This document shows positions 7,672 to 14,507 of a stretch of 18,982 nt of DNA, in pieces (positions within the stretch are counted from its first letter, which is position 1; each line of letters starts with the position of its first letter). The stretch is from Candidatus Halomonas stercoripullorum (GTDB lineage: Bacteria; Pseudomonadota; Gammaproteobacteria; Pseudomonadales; Halomonadaceae). A program made the translations under genes and the position numbers. The notes beneath the pieces are model-generated. The model ran no database searches. It saw only the letters and a program-made list of their open reading frames with translations, and was not told the origin of the DNA. The stretch is taken from the NCBI GenBank assembly GCA_019114645.1, contig DXFC01000180.1, positions 1-18,982 of the forward strand, in the 5' to 3' direction.

Positions 7672-8744
7672 GCGGTATCCTCATCGCGGCTATCATGCTG
7701 CTCAGCATCGTATAACGAACTGCTGACATAACGATCCTTGAGCTCACGCAAGAGTACCATGATCACCGCCGCCGCCGGCAGTGCGAGCAGCACCCCCGTG
7801 AAGCCAAATAGAGTGCCGCCGGCCAATACAGCGAAAATCACCGCAACGGGGTGCAGCCCAATGCGATCACCCAGCAGCTTGGGCTGCAGCAACACACTCT
7901 CCAGCACCTGACCGATGCTGAACACAATCACCACACCCAGTAGCGCCAGCCAGGTATCGTACTGAAAGAACGCAACAATCAAGGCCACACTGATGCCGAC
8001 GATAAAGCCAAGAAACGGCACTATGCTGGCCAACCCCGCCATCATCCCGATCAACAGACCGAAGCGTAGCCCCATTGTGGTCAACCCGACGGCATAGATA
8101 GCCCCCAGTGTCAGCATTACGAGTAGCTGACCACGCAGGAAAGCCGACAGCACCTCGTCGCAACGCTGACTTAAACGTACCGCCGCAGGCTCCCAGTGGC
8201 GTGGCAGTAGATTGCGCACATTGGTCAACAGCCGATTCCAGTCGAGCAGCAGGTAAAAGGTGACGACGGGGATCAGGGCAACATAGGTGACCCAGGTCAG
8301 AAGCGCCGCACCCGAGCGTCCAATTTGACCCAAGAATTGCGCCAGATACCCTCCAGCATCCTGCCAGTGCTGTCCGAGCGCTTCCTGCAAGTCCTCCAGG
8401 TCAGCCGCCATATCCACCCCCGTCCAGGCACGAATCTGCGGTGCCAGGGACGTCTCCACCCACTCGAATATCCCCGGTATGAGTTGCCCCAACTGACGCA
8501 CTTGCTGTACCACCAGGGGGATCAGCACCAACAGCGCCACGCCGAGAACCAGTATCAATATCAGGAAAACACCACTGACCGCCAAGGTACGTGACAATCC
8601 CATCCGCTGTAGCCGATTGGCCAGCGGGTCGGTCAAGTACGCCAGGATCATCCCGGCGATAAACGGCATCAGCATCGCTTCCAGCTGGAACAGCAGCCAT
8701 ATTAAGGCTACCCCTCCGATCAGTATCCACCACTCTCTGCGCAT
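7668..8744 (-). CDS. perM: PerM / AI-2E family membrane transporter
   Basis: A 358-residue polytopic inner-membrane protein of the AI-2E/PerM/TqsA family. An N-terminal helix pair (about 5-45) is followed by a longer helix (about 57-85), a soluble segment (about 85-145) and a C-terminal block of helices with GLASIVPFLGFIVGI near 240-254 and GQVLESVLLQPKLLGDRIGL near 280-300, both typical of the family. Members export diverse small molecules or Na+/H+; autoinducer-2 transport is known only for some, so the substrate is open. The order perM-hda next to divergent purM-purN is, as far as I recall, shared with Pseudomonas relatives. The charged C-terminal tail ends in the ATGA overlap with hda. 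Confidence 0.9.
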   Translation of the reverse strand: MRREWWILIGGVALIWLLFQLEAMLMPFIAGMILAYLTDPLANRLQRMGLSRTLAVSGVFLILILVLGVALLVLIPLVVQQVRQLGQLIPGIFEWVETSLAPQIRAWTGVDMAADLEDLQEALGQHWQDAGGYLAQFLGQIGRSGAALLTWVTYVALIPVVTFYLLLDWNRLLTNVRNLLPRHWEPAAVRLSQRCDEVLSAFLRGQLLVMLTLGAIYAVGLTTMGLRFGLLIGMMAGLASIVPFLGFIVGISVALIVAFFQYDTWLALLGVVIVFSIGQVLESVLLQPKLLGDRIGLHPVAVIFAVLAGGTLFGFTGVLLALPAAAVIMVLLRELKDRYVSSSLYDAEQHDSRDEDTA

Positions 8745-8770
8745 TCCGTCTCCCTGGTTCGCTTGTTACA

Positions 8771-8791
8771 ACGATGCGAGCCTTGCATCGT
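8771..8791. promoter_or_regulatory. Perfect inverted repeat in the perM/purM divergent region
   Basis: ACGATGC (8771-8777) and GCATCGT (8785-8791) form a perfect 7+7 repeat with a 7-base spacer. It lies just upstream of a probable purM -10 and covers the -35 position, as a repressor or activator site would. It does not match the E. coli PurR box (ACGCAAACGTTTGCGT) well, so the binding protein is unknown. Confidence 0.5.
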
Positions 8792-8793
8792 GA

Positions 8794-8802
8794 TGCTACA
8801 AT
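8794..8802 (+). promoter_or_regulatory. Putative extended -10 of the purM promoter
   Basis: TGCTACAAT combines a TGN extension with a TACAAT hexamer (8797-8802). No good -35 is found 16-18 bases upstream, which fits an extended -10 promoter. Transcription would begin near 8809 and leave a leader of about 108 bases before the purM ATG. Confidence 0.45.
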
Positions 8803-8916
8803 TCCGGCCCAATCTTGCCCACTATTACTTACATCACAGCCTTCCGCTACGGCTATTCGCGATATTCGAGCATACCGCGGCGGAGCACTCACCATGATTT
8901 TCATACAGGACAGGTC

Positions 8917-9993
8917 ATGACCGATTCTTCCTCTTCCAGCTCCGCCAAGGCCTCACTGAGTTACAAAGATGCCGGGGTCGACATCGACGCCGGCAATGCG
9001 CTGGTCGATCGTATCAAGGGAGTCGCCAAGCGTACCCTGCGCCCCGAAGTGCTGGGCGGTCTTGGCGGCTTCGGTGGTCTGTGCCAATTGCCGACAGGCT
9101 ATCGTGAACCGGTGCTCGTGTCCGGCACTGACGGCGTAGGTACCAAGCTACGCCTGGCTATCGACCTGAACCGTCATGACCGTATCGGTATCGATCTGGT
9201 CGCCATGTGCGTTAACGACCTGGTGGTGGCCGGTGCCGAACCCCTTTTCTTCCTCGACTACTATGCCACGGGCAAGCTGGATGTCGACATTGCAGCGAGT
9301 GTCGTCACCGGTATCGGCAAAGGCTGCGAGCAGGCCGGCTGCGCCCTGGTGGGTGGCGAAACCGCCGAGATGCCCGGCATGTATACGGGTAGCGATTACG
9401 ACCTGGCCGGTTTCTGTGTCGGCGTGGTGGAAAAATCGGAAATCCTTGATGGCAGTAAAGTCGCTGAAGGCGACATCCTGCTGGGCATCGCTTCCAGCGG
9501 AGCACACGCCAACGGCTACTCTCTGATCCGCAAGATTCTGGAAGTCAGCGGTGCTTCACTGGATATGGCACTGGATGGCCAATCCCTGGGCGATGCCCTG
9601 CTCGCTCCCACCCGTATCTACGTCAAGCCCCTGCTGTCACTGATCAAGGAGAGTGGCATTCCGGTACACGCCCTGTCACACATCACTGGCGGGGGCCTGC
9701 TGGAAAACGTCCCGCGCGTACTGCCGGAAACCCTGGCGGCCCGTATCGATGTGAAGAGCTGGCAGCGCCCGGCGCTGTTCGACTGGCTACAGCAACAGGG
9801 CAACGTAGCCGATCTGGAAATGTACCGTGTCCTCAACTGCGGCATCGGCATGGTGGTAGTGGTGCCTGCTGCCGAAGCCGACCGCGCGCGCGCCCATCTA
9901 CAGGCCCAAGGTGAAACGGTCTATCGCATCGGTGAAATCATTGCCCGTGCCGAGGGCCAGGAGACGGTACAGCTGGAGAACTTGCCGGCATGA
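8917..9993 (+). CDS. purM: Phosphoribosylformylglycinamidine cyclo-ligase PurM
   Basis: AIR synthetase: uses ATP to close the imidazole ring of formylglycinamidine ribotide, step 5 of purine synthesis, in the cytoplasm. The 358 residues fit the family. Motifs seen are SLSYKDAGVDIDAGNALVDR (residues 12-31), SGTDGVGTKLRLA (about 69-81), GIDLVAMCVNDL (about 90-101), GGETAEMPGMY and HITGGGLLENVPRVLP. The serine-rich N-terminal dozen residues is a minor extension. I chose the ATG at 8917 because AGGA sits 6 bases before it and similarity begins right after; an in-frame TTG at 8815 would add 34 residues without family resemblance. The stop overlaps the purN start (ATGA), so the pair is one operon. 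Confidence 0.97.
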   Translation: MTDSSSSSSAKASLSYKDAGVDIDAGNALVDRIKGVAKRTLRPEVLGGLGGFGGLCQLPTGYREPVLVSGTDGVGTKLRLAIDLNRHDRIGIDLVAMCVNDLVVAGAEPLFFLDYYATGKLDVDIAASVVTGIGKGCEQAGCALVGGETAEMPGMYTGSDYDLAGFCVGVVEKSEILDGSKVAEGDILLGIASSGAHANGYSLIRKILEVSGASLDMALDGQSLGDALLAPTRIYVKPLLSLIKESGIPVHALSHITGGGLLENVPRVLPETLAARIDVKSWQRPALFDWLQQQGNVADLEMYRVLNCGIGMVVVVPAAEADRARAHLQAQGETVYRIGEIIARAEGQETVQLENLPA

Positions 9994-10724
9994 GCACTGA
10001 CACCCCCTATACCAGCGACACTCTCAAAGAACTGACCCCCGAAGCCACCGAGTCACGCCGTGTCGTGGTGCTGATCTCCGGCCACGGGGGCAACTTGCAG
10101 GCGCTGATCGACGAGCAGACCCATGAGCGACTAGGCGGCGAGATTGTTGCTGTCATCTCCAACGTGCCGGACGTTTACGGCTTGCAGCGCGCCCGCGACG
10201 CCGGCATCGACGCTGTGGTGTTGCCCCACACCGAATATGAGAGCCGCGAGGCTTACGATGGCGCGCTGATCAAGGTGATCGAGCGCCACGAGCCGGACCT
10301 GGTGGTGCTGGCTGGCTTCATGCGCGTTCTGACCGCCCGTTTCGTCCATCGCTTCGCCGGGCGCATGCTTAATATCCATCCTTCACTGCTACCCGCTTAT
10401 CGCGGCCTGAACACTCACGCCAAGGCGCTGGCCGACGGGGTAAGTGAACATGGCTGCAGCGTGCATTTCGTCACCGAGGAGCTCGACGGCGGCCCGGTAG
10501 TCATTCAGGCAGTGGTACAAGTCAGCGCTGACGAAACGGAAGCCACCCTCAAGGAGAAGGTGCATGCCCGTGAGCATCTGATCTATCCCATTGCGGTGAA
10601 GTGGTTTCTCGAAGGGCGCCTGCAACTTGAAGGGGATACTGCCACGCTGGACAGTACCCCACTTCCGCCCCAAGGACTACGGCTCTCCCACGCGGATGCT
10701 GCGGAAGAGCTGGATGAAGAGTAG
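9990..10724 (+). CDS. purN: Phosphoribosylglycinamide formyltransferase PurN
   Basis: GAR transformylase: transfers a formyl group from 10-formyltetrahydrofolate to glycinamide ribonucleotide, step 3 of purine synthesis. Length is 244 residues. The catalytic Asn-His pair is in NIHPSLLPAYRG (about 130-141) and the catalytic Asp in ELDGGPVV (about 164-171); the folate-site stretch VVLAGFMRVL is near 107-116. Two differences from E. coli stand out. There is an N-terminal extension of about 22 residues before VVVLISG, and the phosphate loop reads SGHGGNLQ instead of SGNGSNLQ. Translation is coupled to purM by the ATGA overlap. The gene ends 3 bases before the convergent dcd stop, with no hairpin between. 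Confidence 0.95.
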   Translation: MSTDTPYTSDTLKELTPEATESRRVVVLISGHGGNLQALIDEQTHERLGGEIVAVISNVPDVYGLQRARDAGIDAVVLPHTEYESREAYDGALIKVIERHEPDLVVLAGFMRVLTARFVHRFAGRMLNIHPSLLPAYRGLNTHAKALADGVSEHGCSVHFVTEELDGGPVVIQAVVQVSADETEATLKEKVHAREHLIYPIAVKWFLEGRLQLEGDTATLDSTPLPPQGLRLSHADAAEELDEE

Positions 10725-10727
10725 GGA

Positions 10728-11294
10728 TCAAGTGCGGGGTAGCGTCACCCCCCTCTGCCCCATATATTTCCCGCCCCGGTCCTTATAGGAGGTCTCACAC
10801 ACCTCATCCGACTCCAGGAACAGCATCTGCGCTACCCCCTCGTTGGCGTAGATCTTGGCCGGCAGGTTGGTCGTGTTGGAGAACTCCAGTGTCACATGCC
10901 CTTCCCACTCGGGCTCCAGCGGGGTGACGTTGACAATGATGCCACAGCGAGCGTAGGTCGACTTGCCCAGGCAGATCGTCAACACACTCCGCGGGATGCG
11001 AAAGTACTCCACGGTGCGTGCCAGCGCGAAGGAGTTGGGCGGAATGATGCAGACGTCGCCTTTGACGTCGACAAAACTTCTTTCGTCGAAGTTCTTCGGG
11101 TCAACTACCGCCGAGTGAATATTGGTGAATACCTTGAACTCGTCGGCACAACGCACATCGTAGCCGTAGCTGGAAGTCCCGTAGGAAATCACCCGCTGGT
11201 CGTTCACGTAACGCACCTGGTCGGCTTCGAAGGGTTCAATCATGCCTTCCCGCTCGGCCATGCGGCGGATCCAGCTATCGGGCTTGATGCTCAT
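10728..11294 (-). CDS. dcd: dCTP deaminase Dcd
   Basis: Deaminates dCTP to dUTP, the main source of dUMP for thymidylate synthesis in many gammaproteobacteria. The 188 residues are of the usual length. Family blocks seen are MSIKPDSWIRRMA at the N-terminus, SYGTSSYGYDVRCADEF (about 37-53), LGKSTYARCGIIVNVTPLEP (about 109-128) with the catalytic glutamate just after it (EPEWEGHVTLEFSN), and GVAQMLFLE near 152-160. The absence of a thymidylate kinase or dUTPase fusion and the full GKSTYAR block favour monofunctional Dcd over dUTPase. AGGA lies 8 bases before the ATG. Its upstream neighbour on the same strand is mrp, 150 bases away. Confidence 0.96.
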   Translation of the reverse strand: MSIKPDSWIRRMAEREGMIEPFEADQVRYVNDQRVISYGTSSYGYDVRCADEFKVFTNIHSAVVDPKNFDERSFVDVKGDVCIIPPNSFALARTVEYFRIPRSVLTICLGKSTYARCGIIVNVTPLEPEWEGHVTLEFSNTTNLPAKIYANEGVAQMLFLESDEVCETSYKDRGGKYMGQRGVTLPRT

Positions 11295-11353
11295 GGTAAG
11301 TCCTGAAAATGAATACCGAAATCGAAAGAGAATGGTGCTGAATTAGCATGTAA

Positions 11354-11378
11354 CAGGGCCGCTATCATAGCGGCCCTG
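11354..11378 (-). terminator. Perfect 11-bp hairpin between mrp and dcd
   Basis: CAGGGCCGCTA (11354-11364), loop TCA, TAGCGGCCCTG (11368-11378). It lies 66 bases past the mrp stop and 59 bases before the dcd start, so it most likely terminates mrp, or shapes the dcd leader if transcription reads through. On the minus strand it is followed by TTACATGC, not a proper T-run, so intrinsic termination is uncertain. Confidence 0.55.
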
Positions 11379-11444
11379 GGGGCGGGCGTCACGCTGCCAC
11401 TTTAACGCCCTGCAAGGCAGCCCTTCGCTCGCGCAGACATGGGT

Positions 11445-12251
11445 CTATTCGCTGAAGGAAATTGAGGGCCCTGCCTCATCGGGCTTCGCTTTGAGCGCCT
11501 CGGCTACCTGACGCGCCATGCTGCGGAAGGTAGCAGTGACTTCACTCTCCGGTTCGGCTACCACCGTCGGTCGACCACCATCCACCTGCTCGCGAATCGA
11601 CATGGTCAACGGCAAGCGGCCCAGCACGTTCGTCTCGTATTCCGCCGCGATACGCTCACCCCCGCCCTCACCAAAAACCGGCTCGCTATGACCACAGTTC
11701 GAGCAAACATGCAGGCTCATGTTCTCGACCACACCCAGAACCGGCACATGCACCTTGCGGAACATCTCGATGCCCTTGCGCGCATCGAGTAGCGCGATAT
11801 CCTGCGGCGTGGTCACGATCACAGCACCATTCACCGGCACTTGCTGTGCCAGCGTCAGCTGAATATCACCGGTACCGGGCGGCATATCGATAAACAGCAC
11901 ATCCAGATTCTGCCATGCCGTCTGATTCAACAACTGTTGGAAGGCACCTGCGATCATGGGGCCACGCCATACCATCGGCTCACGTGTGTCGACCATGAAG
12001 GCCATCGACATGGCCTGTATGCCGTGCGCTTCAATTGGACGAAACTTGTTTGCCCCCTCCTGCTGGGGTCGCGAACCTTCCGCCACTCCCAACATCTGCG
12101 CCTGGCTCGGGCCATGAATATCGGCATCCAGAATACCGACCCGGTAACCCTCGGCAGCCATAGCCAGGGCAAGGTTGACGGTGACGGTAGACTTTCCCAC
12201 CCCACCCTTGCCGGATGCCACGGCGACTATGTGCTTGACCCCTTCGATCAC
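11445..12251 (-). CDS. apbC: Mrp/ApbC iron-sulfur cluster carrier ATPase
   Basis: A P-loop ATPase of the Mrp/NBP35 family that binds and hands over [4Fe-4S] clusters to apo-proteins. Of 268 residues, the deviant Walker A SGKGGVGKST is at about 13-22, and the invariant DADIHGPSQ follows near 41-49. FIDMPPGTGD is near 115-124, and the cluster-ligand CSNC is near 185-188 (ENMSLHVCSNCGH). The N-terminal MIP18/DUF59 domain present in many Mrp proteins is absent, and the space upstream is too short for it. The start is GTG at 12251 with AAGGAG 7 bases before it. The pairing with dcd is, as I recall, also seen in Pseudomonas, where metG usually stands divergently; here a coiled-coil gene takes that side. 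Confidence 0.93.
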   Translation of the reverse strand: MIEGVKHIVAVASGKGGVGKSTVTVNLALAMAAEGYRVGILDADIHGPSQAQMLGVAEGSRPQQEGANKFRPIEAHGIQAMSMAFMVDTREPMVWRGPMIAGAFQQLLNQTAWQNLDVLFIDMPPGTGDIQLTLAQQVPVNGAVIVTTPQDIALLDARKGIEMFRKVHVPVLGVVENMSLHVCSNCGHSEPVFGEGGGERIAAEYETNVLGRLPLTMSIREQVDGGRPTVVAEPESEVTATFRSMARQVAEALKAKPDEAGPSISFSE

Positions 12252-12303
12252 AATTGACTCCTTGTTTCGCTTAGCGACGCGTTAAGCTCACCATACATGA
12301 CAC

Positions 12304-12309
12304 AGTATA
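12304..12309 (-). promoter_or_regulatory. Putative -10 of the mrp promoter
   Basis: TATACT on the minus strand, about 52 bases before the mrp GTG. No good -35 hexamer is seen 16-18 bases upstream, so confidence is low. Confidence 0.3.
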
Positions 12310-12337
12310 ACGTGGCGACGACGTCACATGCCCATAA

Positions 12338-12371
12338 CCACAGACGGCGAGCCATGGCTCGCCGTCTGTGG
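12338..12371 (-). terminator. 34-bp perfect palindrome after the coiled-coil gene
   Basis: Two 17-base arms meet without a spacer at CCATGG; the outer end is CCACAGACGG and its complement. The palindrome starts 12 bases past the stop of the coiled-coil gene and would fold into a very stable hairpin, most likely its transcription terminator. The minus strand then reads TTATGGGC, a poor T-run. It also lies upstream of the mrp promoter region and could separate the two units. Confidence 0.6.
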
Positions 12372-12383
12372 AGTGATTATCGC

Positions 12384-13505
12384 CTAATTGCTGGAAGCTG
12401 CTTCTGTGCCCGCCTGACCCTCTTCGTCCGTTTGGTCAGCCTGCCCGGCTTCAGCTTCTTGTTGGCTCGCCTGGTCTTCAGCCTCTCCTTGGCTCCCGCC
12501 TCTCTGGTTCTGTGCCTGTGCCGCGCCCTGGCCCAGATCAAGACGGTTCAGCCTCTCACGCCACTCAGCCAACTGCGACTCGACCTGCTGGAGCTGCTGC
12601 TCGCGCTCTTCGAGCTGACTCTCGAGCTGCTCAAGGTGATTGCGAGCCGCGTCGATCTCATCCTGCAGTTGAGTGAGCTCCTGACGTGTCGTTTCAAGCT
12701 CCGAAGCGGTCGAGTCACGCTGCTCACGTAATTGGGTGACTTCACTCTCGGCTTCGCTGCGCCAGGATTCCAAAGCCTCAATATCACTCTCCACGGCTTC
12801 CAGGGTGGCTTGCCGTTCATCGAGTGCTGTATTGAGCGTAGCAAAGCGCTCCTCGGCGGCAGCCGTTTCACTGCGCAACTCTTCCAGTTGCATTCCGGCT
12901 TGTTCACGCTCGGCTTCTGCTTGCTGGCGTTGTTCATCGGCTTGTTGACGGGCGCTCTCCAGTTCCTGCAATTCCGCCTGACTCGCTTCAACAGCCGCCT
13001 CGGCTTCACTGCGAGCCTGGTTGGCACTATTCAGCTCTTCCCGCAGGGCCGCCATCTGCTCTTCAAGTTCCGCATGGTCGCTTCGTGCTGCTTCAACGTC
13101 CTGTTCCAGCGTCGCCCGCTCTTCTTGCAAGCCCTGAAGCCGCTCCGACTCGGTCGCAGCTTCGTCTTTCAGGCGTTCCACCTCATCTTTTCTCGCCTGC
13201 CGCTCCTCAGCCAGAGTGGCTTCCATCGATAGCCGCTCCTCGTCAAGCGATGCGACCTGCGCCTGCAGTGTCTCAATCTCTTCGCCCGCCTGATTGCGCT
13301 CCTGCAGATCTTGCTGCAGCATCGCGTGCTCACTCTCCAGCGTGACCAATCTCTCTTCCAGAGCAGCGCTGCGTTCACGTTGGTTGCCTGCACTATTGTG
13401 AGCAAAGATTGCCCACAAAATCGCCAGTATCGCGATCACCACCAACGCCATGATGCGTCTGTCCCGATAGAGTGGCGTCTCGTTCGTCTCGGTTGCTTCG
13501 GGCAT
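12384..13505 (-). CDS. Membrane-anchored long coiled-coil protein, function unknown
   Basis: A 373-residue protein with a short cytoplasmic-type N-terminus (PLYRDRR before the helix), one transmembrane segment at about 19-36, and then nearly 290 residues of uninterrupted heptad-like sequence rich in E, Q, L, A and R (about 42-330). The tail (about 332-373) is a low-complexity Q/E/A/G segment that looks disordered. The positive charges before the helix predict N-in, coiled coil in the periplasm. Any resemblance to SMC, Tol-like or KfrA-like coiled coils is probably compositional, so I assign no family. GGAGG lies 7 bases before the ATG. It starts 28 bases after the interrupted lipoprotein gene and is probably co-transcribed with it; a strong palindrome follows. 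Confidence 0.75.
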   Translation of the reverse strand: MPEATETNETPLYRDRRIMALVVIAILAILWAIFAHNSAGNQRERSAALEERLVTLESEHAMLQQDLQERNQAGEEIETLQAQVASLDEERLSMEATLAEERQARKDEVERLKDEAATESERLQGLQEERATLEQDVEAARSDHAELEEQMAALREELNSANQARSEAEAAVEASQAELQELESARQQADEQRQQAEAEREQAGMQLEELRSETAAAEERFATLNTALDERQATLEAVESDIEALESWRSEAESEVTQLREQRDSTASELETTRQELTQLQDEIDAARNHLEQLESQLEEREQQLQQVESQLAEWRERLNRLDLGQGAAQAQNQRGGSQGEAEDQASQQEAEAGQADQTDEEGQAGTEAASSN

Positions 13506-13533
13506 GGAAAACCCTCCGGTTAATCAAGTATGG

Positions 13534-14152
13534 TCATCGCTGGAACGCCGCTTCATCCCCCTCCACTTCCCAATTGGAGAGCCAAGGCGAGCCCGTGATT
13601 TGCATATTCAGTACGCGCAACCATTGTGCCACCTTCAGGTTGGATTGGTGAAAGGCGGTATAACGGCGTGGGTACGGCACAAAATCCAGTCCATGTGTGG
13701 CGCTGTATACCGGTGTAAAAAAAGCTTGGCGCGCAAAGTGGCGATCAAGCTGTCGCTGCAACAGCCTGACTTGTTGCAGCTCTGCCTGCAGCACATAGAC
13801 TTCGTCCAGCCCCTCAGGAGCCAGCAAGTCGATGTCGTGGGGCAAGTCAGCATGCGAAAAGTGGCCACGGCCCAATCCTGCTTTGGTTGGCCACAACATC
13901 GCTGCGGCACCTGTCCAGAACCGCTGATCCCCTTCTACATACCAGCGCCAGTCACCATAGCTATAGCGCACCCCCCCCCTTTTCATGCGGCAGCAGCAAA
14001 CTGGCATGGCGACCGTGATCAAGTAGATAGATATCGACAGGCTGCGCCAGTGTCTGTGGTGCGGGTGGTGCCACTCGGGCAACGCAGCCACATAACAGCA
14101 AAAGTAACAGCGCGATCCCCAGCCAGTATGCAGAGATGGTAAGCCGCATCAT
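13534..14152 (-). pseudogene. Predicted lipoprotein gene split by a frameshift at a nine-G run (DUF2459-like?)
   Basis: Two minus-strand frames join at a run of nine G (13971-13979 as C on the plus strand). The 5' part begins MMRLTISAYW and has a hydrophobic core with lipobox LCGC (cysteine 23). It then has PVDIYLLDHGRHASLLLPHEKG and meets a stop at 13961-13963. The 3' part, one frame away, continues VRYSYGDWRWYVEGDQRFWTG and runs to 13534. One G fewer gives one protein of 205 residues. DIYLLDHGRHASLLLP and YGDW recall the uncharacterised DUF2459/TIGR02117 family, but I am not sure. The start could be either of two adjacent ATGs at 14152/14149; the ribosome site is poor. It may be a true pseudogene, a phase-variable gene, or a sequencing error. 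Confidence 0.65.
13971..13979 (-). repeat. Homopolymeric G9 tract inside the lipoprotein gene
   Basis: Nine consecutive G on the coding (minus) strand, directly at the point where the two reading frames meet. Eight or eleven G would keep one open frame. Such tracts are prone to slippage in the cell and to indel errors in sequencing. Confidence 0.9.
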
Positions 14153-14179
14153 CCACGGAATGCACAAGAGACTAAGGAT

Positions 14180-14209
14180 CTAGCCATGACAACGTAAGAT
14201 GTCGCTCAT
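14180..14209 (-). CDS. Possible 9-codon ORF with a full Shine-Dalgarno
   Basis: ATG at 14209 starts MSDILRCHG and a stop. AAGGAGG lies 5 bases before the ATG, the strongest ribosome site in this cluster. It sits between the microprotein gene and the lipoprotein gene, 27 bases before the latter's ATG, so it could be a leader whose translation feeds ribosomes to the poorly initiated lipoprotein gene. It may equally be the remnant of a longer gene or chance. Only the signal is seen; no function is claimed. Confidence 0.3.
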   Translation of the reverse strand: MSDILRCHG

Positions 14210-14232
14210 GCAAGCCTCCTTATGCAGCGGTC

Positions 14233-14307
14233 TTATCGCAGCCCCAGCATGGACAAGATGAATAGAACCACCACGATCAGGCCGATGATATAGATAATAC
14301 TGCGCAT
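14233..14307 (-). CDS. 24-residue membrane microprotein
   Basis: ATG at 14307 opens 24 codons beginning MRSIIYIIGL and ending SMLGLR before TAA. AAGGAG lies 6 bases before the ATG, a perfect site and spacing. After one N-terminal arginine the product is almost wholly hydrophobic (I, V, L, F), enough for one membrane-spanning helix with a C-terminal arginine. Tiny one-helix proteins of this kind often regulate larger membrane proteins, but nothing here names a partner. It is the first gene of the minus-strand cluster that continues with the lipoprotein and coiled-coil genes. Confidence 0.6.
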   Translation of the reverse strand: MRSIIYIIGLIVVVLFILSMLGLR

Positions 14308-14427
14308 GCAGCTCTCCTTGCTGTTGGTTAGAATCGACATCTTTCAATCCCAGTGTAGCGAAAATCGGCAATCCGGCCAGTGACAGTCGACTTGTCGATG
14401 CTGCCCCAGGCGAATACTTCATGGTGG

Positions 14428-14502
14428 CCCTGGCCGAGCCCATCAACACCCTGTCTCCTGCTTGGCCAGGGGTGCCGACTCCCGGCGCCCTTCTCGGTCG
14501 GC
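14428..14502 (-). terminator. Two inverted repeats downstream of tctA
   Basis: Beyond the tctA stop, GCCGAC/GTCGGC arms lie at 14474-14479 and 14497-14502, and CCCTGGCC/GGCCAGGG arms at 14428-14435 and 14464-14471. Either could end the tct transcript, but loops are long (17 and 28 bases) and no T-run follows. The rest of the 200-base gap shows only the ribosome site of the microprotein gene. Confidence 0.25.
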
Positions 14503-14507
14503 GTATG

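Noticed and set aside
8815..8916. 34-codon upstream extension of purM from a TTG
   Set aside because: No family resemblance, and a better ribosome site precedes the ATG at 8917; this stretch is leader RNA.
12732..13232. Plus-strand frame opposite the coiled-coil gene
   Set aside because: The repetitive codons of a coiled coil create long antisense frames; the product is an L/F-rich artefact.
13504..14142. 212-codon plus-strand open frame antisense to the interrupted lipoprotein gene, unbroken across the C9 run
   Set aside because: The product is rich in C, H and Q with no recognisable domain, and its start overlaps the ribosome-site side of the coiled-coil gene. The minus strand has a signal peptide and lipobox and is collinear with its neighbours.
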